DNA of 14,109 nt, from NCBI GenBank assembly GCA_003517675.1, contig DPAC01000089.1, forward strand, positions 1-14,109. The letters run 5' to 3'. Positions 1-6,280 of the stretch are shown piece by piece. Under the pieces are notes generated by a model, which was not told where the DNA came from, searched no databases, and saw only the letters and a program-made list of their open reading frames with translations. This DNA comes from Porphyromonadaceae bacterium. GTDB taxonomy: Bacteria > Bacteroidota > Bacteroidia > Bacteroidales > Dysgonomonadaceae. Both the position numbers and the translations under genes were made by a program. Numbering within the stretch: position 1 is the first letter of the stretch; each line of letters opens with the position of its first letter.

Positions 1-1
1 T

Positions 2-148
2 GGCGGCGGCACGACGCTTACGCTCACGCTTTTATCTGTCGCCCTGCCATTTGGACTTGATCCCAACATATTTGGTATCTCCGCATCAGCCCTTATCTTT
101 ATCTTACTCTCCTACCTGTTCCCGGGAAGAAAGAATGTGCTGGATTGA
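2..148 (+). CDS. C-terminal end of a membrane transporter, probably sodium:solute symporter (partial)
   Basis: Only the last 48 codons are inside the window, and the reading frame is already open at base 2. The peptide has a hydrophobic stretch (TLTLTLLSVALPFGL), a DPN turn with a following GISASA segment, a second hydrophobic helix (ALIFILLSYLF) and a short basic tail ending GRKNVLD. A two-helix hairpin with a GLDPNxxGI-type linker is what the last helices of sodium:solute symporter (SSS) proteins look like. That assignment rests on recall of the family's C-terminus, not on catalytic residues. The gene ends in TGA, 193 nt before radC, and the radC promoter lies in that gap, so the two genes are probably transcribed separately. 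Another polytopic transporter family remains possible. Confidence 0.5.
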   Translation, partial: GGGTTLTLTLLSVALPFGLDPNIFGISASALIFILLSYLFPGRKNVLD

Positions 149-282
149 TTCTATTCATCGACCCGGCAGCCATCCAGCCGGTTCGTGGTACACATCACCT
201 CCGGGAGAATGAATCGGCGCTGACGCAGGATGAGGCGACGGCAGGGCGTGAAGCTGTACAGTTAATTTTGTGATGGAAGCTG

Positions 283-313
283 TTTCGTCGCCGGAAAATT
301 CTTTGTATATTTG
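283..313 (+). promoter_or_regulatory. Bacteroidota-type promoter for radC operon
   Basis: TATATTTG at 306-313 matches the Bacteroidota -7 consensus TAnnTTTG exactly. TTTC at 283-286 is a three-of-four match to the -33 TTTG element, with a 19-nt spacer. Transcription would start near 319, about 20 nt before the ATG at 342. The box lies inside the 5' extension of the radC frame (270-341), which argues against the upstream ATG at 270. Motif match only. Confidence 0.5.
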
Positions 314-341
314 TCTCGTCGAACTGCAGAAGTGTAGCATT

Positions 342-1031
342 ATGAGCAGGTTAAGCATCAAGCAATGGGCGGAGGAAGACCGTCCGCGGGAGAAACTGTT
401 GCTGAAAGGTGTCTCAACCCTTTCCGACTCTGAGTTGATTGCCATCCTTATCGGGTCAGGTAACGACAGTGAGAGTGCTGTGGAGCTGAGCAAGCGTATC
501 CTGCTGAAGGCTGAGAACGACCTCAACAGGCTGGGGAGGATGAGCGTGACCGATCTGGTTCAAAACTTCAGGGGTATCGGTGAGGCGAAGGCGGTCACGG
601 TGATCGCTGCGCTGGAGCTGGGCAGACGACGAAAAGCAGGCGAGACGAACGACCGGAAGAAGATCACCTCCTCGCGTGATGCCTACGACCATTTTTTTCC
701 GCTCCTCTCCGATCTCAATCATGAGGAGACCTGGGCGCTGCTCACCGATCGCTCCAATAAGGTGCTGACAACCATACAGGTGAGTCGCGGCGGCATCTCG
801 GGGACAGTGGTGGATATCAGGCTGATCCTCAGGGAGGCGCTTAACCACTACGCGTCGGGCATCATCCTGGGACACAATCATCCGTCGGGCAACTGCACCG
901 CCAGTCCCCAGGATACGCAGATTACGAAGAAGCTGAAAGAAGCCGCCCAATGGATGGATGTTACGCTGCTCGACCATATCATTGTGTGCGGAGAAAGCTA
1001 TTTCAGTTACGCCGATGAAGGAATCATCTGA
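342..1031 (+). CDS. radC: RadC family JAMM-domain protein
   Basis: This is a 229-residue protein of normal RadC length. The N-terminal part carries the family opening (IKQWAEEDRPREKLL, with LSDSELIAILIGSG at 27-40). A helix-hairpin-helix segment follows at about 77-97 (FRGIGEAKAVTVIAALELG). The C-terminal JAB/JAMM domain has a conserved Glu near 128-129, the metal site H178-N-H180-P-S182-G and D191. JAMM domains bind zinc and are typically deubiquitinase-like hydrolases. The cellular role of RadC is unsettled, and the old DNA-repair assignment is doubtful. The frame is open upstream to an ATG at 270, but I chose ATG 342 because the family N-terminus begins there (MSRLSIKQW) and a promoter box sits at 306-313. 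It is followed after 52 nt by the SufT-like gene in the same direction, with no terminator or promoter seen between them, so cotranscription is likely. Confidence 0.93.
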   Translation: MSRLSIKQWAEEDRPREKLLLKGVSTLSDSELIAILIGSGNDSESAVELSKRILLKAENDLNRLGRMSVTDLVQNFRGIGEAKAVTVIAALELGRRRKAGETNDRKKITSSRDAYDHFFPLLSDLNHEETWALLTDRSNKVLTTIQVSRGGISGTVVDIRLILREALNHYASGIILGHNHPSGNCTASPQDTQITKKLKEAAQWMDVTLLDHIIVCGESYFSYADEGII

Positions 1032-1083
1032 CGAAAATAAACAATATGCCGGATAATCGGTTTAATAAAAAAACAGGCAGATT

Positions 1084-1401
1084 ATGAACGAAGAAATACA
1101 GGCAATACAAGATAAAATAGTGACGATGCTCCGTACGGTGTACGACCCGGAGATACCCGTAAACATTTACGATCTGGGAATGATTTACGATGTGGATATT
1201 GATGACCAAAACAATGTGACCATCGAGATGACTTTCACCTCACCCAGTTGCCCTGCAGCCGATTTCATCCTGATGGATGTGCAGATGAAAGTGGAGTCTA
1301 TTCCGGAGGTGAACAGCGTGGATATCAACCTCACCTTCGACCCTCCCTGGGATCGATACATGATGAGTGAAGAGGCCATGCTGGAACTGGGAATGATGTG
1401 A
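1084..1401 (+). CDS. DUF59/MIP18 family Fe-S cluster maturation protein (SufT-like)
   Basis: This 105-residue protein is a single MIP18/DUF59 domain. The signature DPEIPVNIYDLGMIYDV occupies residues 21-37. The single conserved cysteine is C56 in TSPSCPAAD, and the C-terminal part has the FDPPWD motif at 85-90. Relatives (SufT, PaaD-like and eukaryotic CIA2/MIP18 proteins) help deliver or assemble iron-sulfur clusters in cytosolic proteins, and the cysteine is the functional residue. There is no Mrp/ApbC ATPase fusion and no suf or paa genes nearby, so the exact partner cannot be read from context. It lies 52 nt after radC and 33 nt before the LpxH-like gene and was probably read on the same transcript. 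PaaD is excluded because its extra C-terminal zinc-binding cysteines are absent. Confidence 0.9.
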   Translation: MNEEIQAIQDKIVTMLRTVYDPEIPVNIYDLGMIYDVDIDDQNNVTIEMTFTSPSCPAADFILMDVQMKVESIPEVNSVDINLTFDPPWDRYMMSEEAMLELGMM

Positions 1402-1434
1402 TCTGCATGAGAGACTACGCTGAATACAAGAACT

Positions 1435-2172
1435 GTGGATAAAAAAGTCTATTTCTTTGCCGATGCTCACCTTGGCTCCAAATCGCATGCCGATTCCCTC
1501 CAAACGGAACGTAAAATATGCCGGTGGCTCGATGCAGTGAAGAAAGATGCCGCGGCTATTTATCTGTTGGGAGACATCTTCGATTATTGGTACGAATATA
1601 AATATGTGGTTCCGAAAGGTTTCACACGCGTTCTGGGTAAGCTGGCCGAAGTGACTGATGCAGGGGTGGAGGTACATTTTTTTATCGGAAACCACGATAT
1701 CTGGCTCACTGACTACCTCTCACGGGAGTGCGGAATGATCCTTCATTTTGAGCCGCTGATCACCGTGATCTACGGGAAGAAATTCTTCCTGGCGCATGGT
1801 GACGGGCTGGGCGATGACTCCCGCTCGTTTCATTTGTTACGGAAAGTGTTTCACAGCAGGATCCTGCGAAAATGCTTCTCGGCCATTCATCCCCGGTGGA
1901 CGATACCACTGGCGCAGGGCTGGTCCAACAGCAGCCGAGAAAATGGTGGTCTGCAACCTTATCTGGGGGAAGATCGCGAATACCTGATCCGTTTTGCGAA
2001 GGAAAAGCTGACTGCAGTACCCGATATCAATTATTTCGTCTTCGGCCATCGCCACATCCTGCTCAATCTGCCCATAGCGGAACAGAGCCGCGTAATCATG
2101 CTGGGCGACTGGATCACCTATTTCTCCTATGCGGTGTTCGATGGGGAGAGTGTGGAATTGAAAACGTTCTGA
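1435..2172 (+). CDS. lpxH: LpxH-type metallophosphoesterase, probable UDP-2,3-diacylglucosamine diphosphatase
   Basis: This is a 245-residue calcineurin-like phosphoesterase with all metal-binding motifs in order: D10-A-H12, G46-D47-x-x-D50, G85-N86-H87-D88, H121-G-D-G and G204-H205-R-H207. Length and motif spacing fit the LpxH group, which cleaves UDP-2,3-diacylglucosamine to lipid X on the inner face of the cytoplasmic membrane during lipid A synthesis. The third motif reads GNHD rather than the GNRD usual in proteobacterial LpxH. That is common in the Bacteroidota members but makes the substrate less certain. The start is GTG at 1435. The in-frame stop at 1408-1410 leaves no upstream ATG, and the protein opens directly with a beta strand (KKVYFFADAHLG). 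It lies 33 nt after the SufT-like gene. Its 3' end converges on the toxin gene, 13 nt away, with no bidirectional terminator seen. Confidence 0.82.
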   Translation: MDKKVYFFADAHLGSKSHADSLQTERKICRWLDAVKKDAAAIYLLGDIFDYWYEYKYVVPKGFTRVLGKLAEVTDAGVEVHFFIGNHDIWLTDYLSRECGMILHFEPLITVIYGKKFFLAHGDGLGDDSRSFHLLRKVFHSRILRKCFSAIHPRWTIPLAQGWSNSSRENGGLQPYLGEDREYLIRFAKEKLTAVPDINYFVFGHRHILLNLPIAEQSRVIMLGDWITYFSYAVFDGESVELKTF

Positions 2173-2185
2173 AAATACGGTCAAC

Positions 2186-2605
2186 TCACTGTTGCTTTAA
2201 TGTCTGTAGATAATTTTCGGGATTCATTACCGGGATCAAAGCGGTTTTATAATCTTTTTCGTTTCGGGTGACAATCAGGTCGCAATTGTCTTCAACAGCA
2301 CTAAAATATTGTAATGCATCTTCAAAATCATCAAATGGAGCATTGAGTGCTTTTTCGAACACTTTGTTATTCATGGAAGATATTTCGCACAAAACCTTAA
2401 ATTTTCGGCATTTTTCCAAAGCTGCTTTTTTGTTTTCGTATTTTGCTAAAACGTAATAGGCGGTTGCCATTGAAACCGCAGAGACGTAAATTTTAATTTT
2501 CTTTTTGTCGGCTAACGTTATAATCTTTGCGGCAGGGTCGTAAAAACCTTTTCGCTCTCCCAGGAAATCGATGATTATATTCGTGTCCAATAATATTTTT
2601 TGCAT
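2186..2605 (-). CDS. PIN-domain toxin of a type II toxin-antitoxin pair (VapC-like, PF13470 type)
   Basis: This 139-residue PIN-fold protein is a probable Mg-dependent ribonuclease that is inhibited when bound by the antitoxin encoded just upstream. The first acidic site is D7 in LLDTNIIIDFL. The second cluster is F91-D-D-F-E-D96-A-L-Q-Y. The third is C108-D-L-I-V-T-R-N-E-K-D118. The central Glu of classic VapC proteins is not evident: the region reads SAVSMATAYYVL. This is also the pattern in the PIN_3 (PF13470) subgroup, so it need not mean loss of function. The start ATG is one nucleotide after the antitoxin stop (TAA-C-ATG), giving translational coupling. The gene is clearly richer in A+T than lpxH or the glycosyltransferases, which suggests horizontal acquisition. 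Its RNA target cannot be read from sequence. Confidence 0.85.
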   Translation of the reverse strand: MQKILLDTNIIIDFLGERKGFYDPAAKIITLADKKKIKIYVSAVSMATAYYVLAKYENKKAALEKCRKFKVLCEISSMNNKVFEKALNAPFDDFEDALQYFSAVEDNCDLIVTRNEKDYKTALIPVMNPENYLQTLKQQ

Positions 2606-2606
2606 G

Positions 2607-2852
2607 TTACTGGTATTTCTTCTCTATATATTCGGTATAATCTGTTTTGTAATCAATATCCGCCGGAATACTTTTTCCCGTGGAGATACTTCTTACAAAC
2701 GGCGAAATTTCGAAATCGCCAATCTCTTGGGAAGTAATTGAATCAAGATAATTTTCAATCAATCTCGATAGACTTACTTTCTTGCTTGAAGCATATTTCT
2801 TGGCTTTATTTATTACGCGTGTATCTAATTTTAAAGTTAGTTTTGAATCCAT
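2607..2852 (-). CDS. Ribbon-helix-helix antitoxin, DUF6364-like
   Basis: This is an 81-residue protein. Its N-terminus (KLTLKLDTRVINKAKKYA, residues 4-21) is a beta strand plus helix of the ribbon-helix-helix type, followed by SLSRLIENYLDSI (27-39) as the second helix. This matches the short DUF6364 antitoxins paired with PIN toxins. The C-terminal half (42-81, ending YTEYIEKKYQ) is the part expected to wrap the toxin. The N-terminal half should dimerise and bind the operator for autoregulation. It is the first gene of the pair, with the toxin ATG one nucleotide after its stop. A good -7 promoter box lies 20 nt upstream. The gene shares the low G+C of the toxin. The assignment rests on fold pattern, size and gene pairing. 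Confidence 0.82.
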   Translation of the reverse strand: MDSKLTLKLDTRVINKAKKYASSKKVSLSRLIENYLDSITSQEIGDFEISPFVRSISTGKSIPADIDYKTDYTEYIEKKYQ

Positions 2853-2872
2853 ATTAAAATAATTTATACGTG

Positions 2873-2880
2873 CAAAAATA
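2873..2880 (-). promoter_or_regulatory. Promoter -7 box of the toxin-antitoxin pair
   Basis: On the minus strand 2880-2873 reads TATTTTTG, an exact match to TAnnTTTG, followed by C. A run of T lies about 19-23 nt upstream in place of the -33 TTTG. The box ends 20 nt before the antitoxin ATG. The AT-rich flank (2853-2920) holds TATACG at 2865-2870 and again at 2905-2910, with a degenerate copy (AATACG) at 2888-2893. These copies could be antitoxin operator half-sites, though that is speculative. Confidence 0.45.
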
Positions 2881-2998
2881 AGAAAATAATACGGATATAA
2901 AAAGTATACGAAGATTTTTTTTTAAATTTAGGGTGATGGCCGACGTATGGTTTTGCGGGGTTTCCTGTTTGGCAGCTGATGCTGTTTGCAACTTTTGC

Positions 2999-3535
2999 CT
3001 ACTTTCTGAGCTGTTGAAAAAAATCCCATATGACGATGCCTGCCGCAACCGACACATTGAGTGAATGTTTGGTGCCATATTGCGGAATCTCTATGCATCC
3101 GTCGGAAGCATCAATCACGGATTGTTGTACGCCATGCACTTCGTGGCCGAGGATGACGGCATATTTTTTCTCGCTATCCAGTTCTATTTTCCCCAATGAG
3201 ACGCTGTTCTCCGCCTGCTCGATCGAAAAAACGGTGTAACCGGATGTTTTCAATGCCTTCACCCCTTCCAGGGTATCTTCAAAATATTGCCATCTCACCG
3301 CATCCTCCGCACCCAGGGCGGTCTTGTGTATCTCTGCGTTGGGAGGGGTGGCGGTGATGCCACAAAGCAGGATCTCCTCTACCCGGAACGCGTCACAGGT
3401 GCGGAATATCGAGCCGATGTTGTGCCGGCTGCGTACATTGTCGAGTACCACTACCAGCGGAATCTTTCTCGCTTCCCGGAACTCATCCACACTGATGCGG
3501 TTGAGTTCTTCCAGTTTCAGTTTTCTTCTTTTCAT
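2999..3535 (-). CDS. TrmH/SpoU family RNA 2'-O-methyltransferase
   Basis: This 178-residue SPOUT methyltransferase has all three SpoU motifs. Motif 1 is at 31-50 (LDNVRSRHNIGSIFRTCDAF, with N39, G41 and R45). Motif 2 is at 129-135 (L-G-H-E-V-H-G). Motif 3 is at 150-163 (IPQYGTKHSLNVSV). The family transfers methyl from S-adenosylmethionine to a ribose 2'-OH in tRNA or rRNA, using the C-terminal trefoil knot formed by motifs 2 and 3. It lacks the extra N-terminal substrate-binding domain of RlmB/TsnR-type enzymes. It is a short form that begins with a basic stretch (MKRRKLKLEELNR), so the target RNA is unknown. It is in the same direction as the glycosyltransferase block, separated by 67 nt, and 146 nt from the antitoxin gene. 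No strong promoter box is seen in front, so read-through from the glycan block is possible. Confidence 0.9.
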   Translation of the reverse strand: MKRRKLKLEELNRISVDEFREARKIPLVVVLDNVRSRHNIGSIFRTCDAFRVEEILLCGITATPPNAEIHKTALGAEDAVRWQYFEDTLEGVKALKTSGYTVFSIEQAENSVSLGKIELDSEKKYAVILGHEVHGVQQSVIDASDGCIEIPQYGTKHSLNVSVAAGIVIWDFFQQLRK

Positions 3536-3545
3536 TGATTTGTTA

Positions 3546-3573
3546 TCAGCTCTCAGCGGTCAGTTTTCCGCTC
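3546..3573 (+). repeat. Degenerate heptamer tandem repeat between GT2 and trmH-like genes
   Basis: Four consecutive 7-nt units read TCAGCTC, TCAGCGG, TCAGTTT and TCCGCTC. On the minus strand the consensus unit is about GAGCTGA. The first three share TCAG in strict 7-nt phase at 3546, 3553 and 3560, and the fourth has one change. The array lies in the 67-nt gap between two coding regions. Such xxGCTGA heptamer arrays occur scattered between genes in various bacterial genomes. This copy is short, so chance cannot be excluded. Confidence 0.4.
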
Positions 3574-3602
3574 ATCAAAAACCTGAACAGATCATCCTCA
3601 GT

Positions 3603-4331
3603 CTATTTTATCACCGCCCGCACCACAAACCAGATATGATGCAGGAAGGTGGAAGTTTGTCCGTAATATTTCGCCATGATGCGATAGCGTTCTTTCAGTG
3701 ACGCTTTTCGGTTGGTGGTGGTCATCCCCTCATGCAGGTAGTTGATCAGCGTGAGGCGGGTATTGTGAATCGATGATGCTTTCTTCATCATGCGGATGCA
3801 CCAGTCGAAGTCGGAGGAGAAACGGAAAGAAAGATCGTAAGGTTCAAACAGTTCCCGTTTCACGATAAATGCCTGATGACATACCACCATCCCCTGTTTG
3901 AAGCTTTTCCAGGTGAGTTTCTCAGGCGTCCTCAACCTGCGCATATGTAGGAAGGTGCCCTTTTCATCCACGATGGCCGTCTCGCCGTAAATAATATCGG
4001 GAGAATTTCCTGTTTCCACGGTACGCATCATCTTTTCCACCGTATCGGGCGCGAAAAAGGTATCGCCCGCATTCAAAAAGCAGAGATAGTCGCCCGTTGC
4101 CATGGCAGCCCCTTTGTTCATGGCGTCGTACAATCCCCTGTCCGGTTCGCTTTTCCAGGCCATTTTATCGTTTTCATATTGCCGGATCAGGCGTACCGTT
4201 CCGTCTTTCGATTCTCCATCCACAATCACGTGCTCGATGTGCGGGTAGGATTGTTCCCTGACACTTTTCAAGGTCCGCTCCAACGTATGTTCGGCGTTGT
4301 AGGTAACCGTGATGACGGATAATGATTTCAT
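3603..4331 (-). CDS. Family 2 glycosyltransferase (WcaE/WfgS-like GT-A fold)
   Basis: This 242-residue GT-A enzyme opens with the typical strand and nucleotide-sugar site (SLSVITVTYNAEHTLERTLK). V36-I-V-D-G-E-S-K-D-G-T follows. SEPDRGLYDAMNKGAAMATG at 61-80 is characteristic of the WcaE/WfgS-like subgroup. The metal-binding DxD equivalent is N87-A-G-D90-T, and S173-D-F-D176-W is the probable catalytic-base region. It would transfer a sugar from a nucleotide donor to a glycan acceptor at the cytoplasmic face of the membrane. Donor and acceptor cannot be told from sequence. The frame extends upstream to 4418, but I chose ATG 4331 because the domain starts there and the ATG overlaps the methyltransferase TGA by 4 nt (ATGA), a classic coupling junction. 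It ends in TAG and is the last gene of the glycan block. Confidence 0.9.
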   Translation of the reverse strand: MKSLSVITVTYNAEHTLERTLKSVREQSYPHIEHVIVDGESKDGTVRLIRQYENDKMAWKSEPDRGLYDAMNKGAAMATGDYLCFLNAGDTFFAPDTVEKMMRTVETGNSPDIIYGETAIVDEKGTFLHMRRLRTPEKLTWKSFKQGMVVCHQAFIVKRELFEPYDLSFRFSSDFDWCIRMMKKASSIHNTRLTLINYLHEGMTTTNRKASLKERYRIMAKYYGQTSTFLHHIWFVVRAVIK

Positions 4332-5050
4332 TTGCGGGCGTATATGGCGATGAAGGGCGAGAGCAGCTTCCCTTTTACCGGAAATAGTTTCACGGCATAG
4401 CTCAGCATTTTCACCCACTTTCGTTTGCTTTTATTTTCGGGCTTCGGTTCAAGCCATACCATGGGTTTACCGATGTATTCCACCAAAACGTCCCGAAGGT
4501 TGAATGTCTGCATGATCTCTTTCAGGTAGGGTATTTCCATCGATTGCAGATTGTGTGCTTTCAGGTTCTCCCTATCGAACCGCTGCTGGAGTTTTCCGTT
4601 CAATCCCAGGAAATTGGGGATAAGAATCAGCAGTTGTCCTTTTTCCGAGAGGAGATCGACATGTCTTTTGATCACATCACCTGTGTCTTCAAAATGTTCA
4701 ATAAATCCGGAGGAAAAGACAACATCATATCTTCTCTCCGGCGTGAAAGAGAAAAAATCGGTGTGAATGCACTGGATACTGTTCTCCGGCAAGCCGTTGA
4801 TTTTCTCGAAATTGTGGACAATTTCCGTGTTCATGTAAAAATCGAGCACAGTCACATCAGTGATGCCGTGTTTGTAAAACCAGGCTGCGAACACCCCGGG
4901 AAACCCGCCAATCTCGATGAAGTTCTTCCCCGTAGCCAGCATCGGCAGAAACTTTTCGAATACCACTTTATCAGGAACCTTGTCGTACCTGTAATTACTC
5001 CAATAATTGTCCCAGTATTCCTTATTGGTTATATTGTTATTTTCTTTCAT
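4328..5050 (-). CDS. SAM-dependent methyltransferase in glycan cluster
   Basis: This 240-residue class I Rossmann methyltransferase begins with an NKEYWDNYWSNYRYDK helix often seen in glycan or polyketide methyltransferases. The SAM-binding motif I is F44-I-E-I-G-G-F-P-G-V-F. The acidic residue after strand 2 is D70 (VTVLDFY), and the motif IV area is V111-F-S-S-G-F-I-E-H-F. A C-terminal basic part follows, ending FIAIYARK. The substrate is not known. Its place between two glycosyltransferases suggests that it methylates a sugar or an attached group on the same glycan. The ORF is open up to 5230, but that extension runs antiphase over the GT4 gene. ATG 5050 overlaps the GT4 end by 14 nt and starts the recognisable domain. 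The 3' end overlaps the GT2 start by 4 nt. Methylation of a non-sugar acceptor cannot be excluded. Confidence 0.82.
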   Translation of the reverse strand: MKENNNITNKEYWDNYWSNYRYDKVPDKVVFEKFLPMLATGKNFIEIGGFPGVFAAWFYKHGITDVTVLDFYMNTEIVHNFEKINGLPENSIQCIHTDFFSFTPERRYDVVFSSGFIEHFEDTGDVIKRHVDLLSEKGQLLILIPNFLGLNGKLQQRFDRENLKAHNLQSMEIPYLKEIMQTFNLRDVLVEYIGKPMVWLEPKPENKSKRKWVKMLSYAVKLFPVKGKLLSPFIAIYARK

Positions 5051-6275
5051 ATCCGTAGATATGCCTGTATTGTTGTGCGACTTTCTCCTGTGCGTACTCC
5101 TCCACCACTTTCCTGCGGGCATTGGCGGAAAGCATTTCGGAATCGGTTTCAAATAATGTCCATCGCAGTCCGTCTGCCAAATCCCGTGCATTTTGATACT
5201 CAGCCACATACCCATTCTTGCGGTGATCAATCATCTCCGGGATTCCACCGGTGCGAAAACCCACGCAAGGCATTCCGCAGGCCATCGCCTCCATGATGGT
5301 GTTGGGCAGGTTATCCTGCAGTGAGGGTGTCACAAACAGGTCGGCGGCATTGTAGACCCCGGGCATATCCTGTGGAGCTACATATCCCAGACTCCTCGCG
5401 GGCAGCGAGAGGCGTTTTCCCAGTTCCTCCCCGTCGTTGCCGGCAATCAAAAAGAGAATATCGTCGTGTTGCTGCGCCATGATGCGGCTCGCTTCCACCA
5501 GATAATCCATTCCCTTGCGTGGATCAGAGGCTTTTGCGGCGGCAAAAAGCACGATTTTTTTATTCTCCGGCAGGTTCAGCCGCTGGCGTGCCTCCCTTTT
5601 ATCCATGGGCGTATAGACTGCGGTGTCAATGGGATTGGGAATGGAGACCACCTGATGACCTGCCGTGAGCGGACTTTTTGCTGCCAGCTCCCTCAGCCAG
5701 TTGCTGCAGGCTACGAAAGTGATCCTGCCCCCGGCATATGTGGCTTGCTTGGCAAGAAACCGCTGGTAAGAGAGATCCTGTTGTGAGGGTACCGCCAGAT
5801 AGGGACAGCACCCACAACCGCTCTCGTAGCGGTCGCAACCAGCCGCATGGTGACAGATACCGGTAAAAGGCCACATATCGTGCATGGTCCAGACAACTTT
5901 CTTGCCAGAGGCTATGATGCGGCCAATTTCATCCAGGGAGAGCATCCCCTGGTTGATCCAGTGGAGGTGAATGATCTCCGCCTCTCTGAAAAGAGGCTGA
6001 TTTGTTACGGAGAGACCTTTGTCCGCGACCGATACATCAAACAGGTTGTTACGCGAAAAACCGTTGTGCGCAAAGATGCGGGCTCTCTCAGCAAGAAAGT
6101 TCCATCGGTTTGCCAATTTGCTGCCCACCTCAACCACATTGTTGCTGTCAGACAACTTCTCCAGCACCATCATCTTCGCCTGCTGGCCATTGGCGTTGAG
6201 GGCATTCATCAGCCTGAAAGCGGCAATGGCTGCCCCTCCTCTTAAGTCGGATCTGTTGATGAGCAGGATCTTCAT
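5037..6275 (-). CDS. Family 4 glycosyltransferase (WcaC-like, GT-B fold)
   Basis: This is a 412-residue GT-B enzyme. The N-domain opens MKILLINRSDLRGGAAIAAF, the donor-independent side with a GGAA loop. It has the acceptor-side motif H104-x-H-W and TMHDMWPFTGICHHAAGC at 130-147, with a His/Cys cluster (H142, H143, C147, C154, C156, C157) typical of WcaC-like proteins. The C-domain has the donor-binding segments A246-A-K-A-S-D-P-R-K-G and P317-S-L-Q-D-N-L-P-N-T-I-M-E329-A-M-A-C-G. The usual E-x7-E pair of retaining GT4 enzymes reads D321-x7-E329, a conservative change at the first position. It should be a retaining transferase at the inner membrane, with sugar unknown. It starts 5 nt after the preceding GT gene and overlaps the methyltransferase by 14 nt, so all four genes are probably one coupled unit. 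Confidence 0.9.
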   Translation of the reverse strand: MKILLINRSDLRGGAAIAAFRLMNALNANGQQAKMMVLEKLSDSNNVVEVGSKLANRWNFLAERARIFAHNGFSRNNLFDVSVADKGLSVTNQPLFREAEIIHLHWINQGMLSLDEIGRIIASGKKVVWTMHDMWPFTGICHHAAGCDRYESGCGCCPYLAVPSQQDLSYQRFLAKQATYAGGRITFVACSNWLRELAAKSPLTAGHQVVSIPNPIDTAVYTPMDKREARQRLNLPENKKIVLFAAAKASDPRKGMDYLVEASRIMAQQHDDILFLIAGNDGEELGKRLSLPARSLGYVAPQDMPGVYNAADLFVTPSLQDNLPNTIMEAMACGMPCVGFRTGGIPEMIDHRKNGYVAEYQNARDLADGLRWTLFETDSEMLSANARRKVVEEYAQEKVAQQYRHIYGYERK

Positions 6276-6280
6276 CGGTC

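Noticed and set aside
163..181. CCGGC/GCCGG hairpin after the transporter gene as a terminator
   Set aside because: The stem is only 5 bp with a 9-nt loop, and no T-tract follows, so an intrinsic terminator is not supported.
1407..1442. Eleven-codon frame overlapping the lpxH GTG start, as a leader peptide
   Set aside because: It is too short and has no Shine-Dalgarno. Nothing distinguishes it from chance.
2854..3078. Minus-strand open frame between the SpoU gene and the antitoxin
   Set aside because: It overlaps the 3' end of the SpoU gene in another frame and translates mostly AT-rich intergenic DNA. No family resemblance.
4544..5296. Plus-strand open frame (250 codons) opposite the methyltransferase and GT4 genes
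   Set aside because: It spans two well-supported minus-strand genes and their overlap. It has no domain, ribosome-binding site or promoter.
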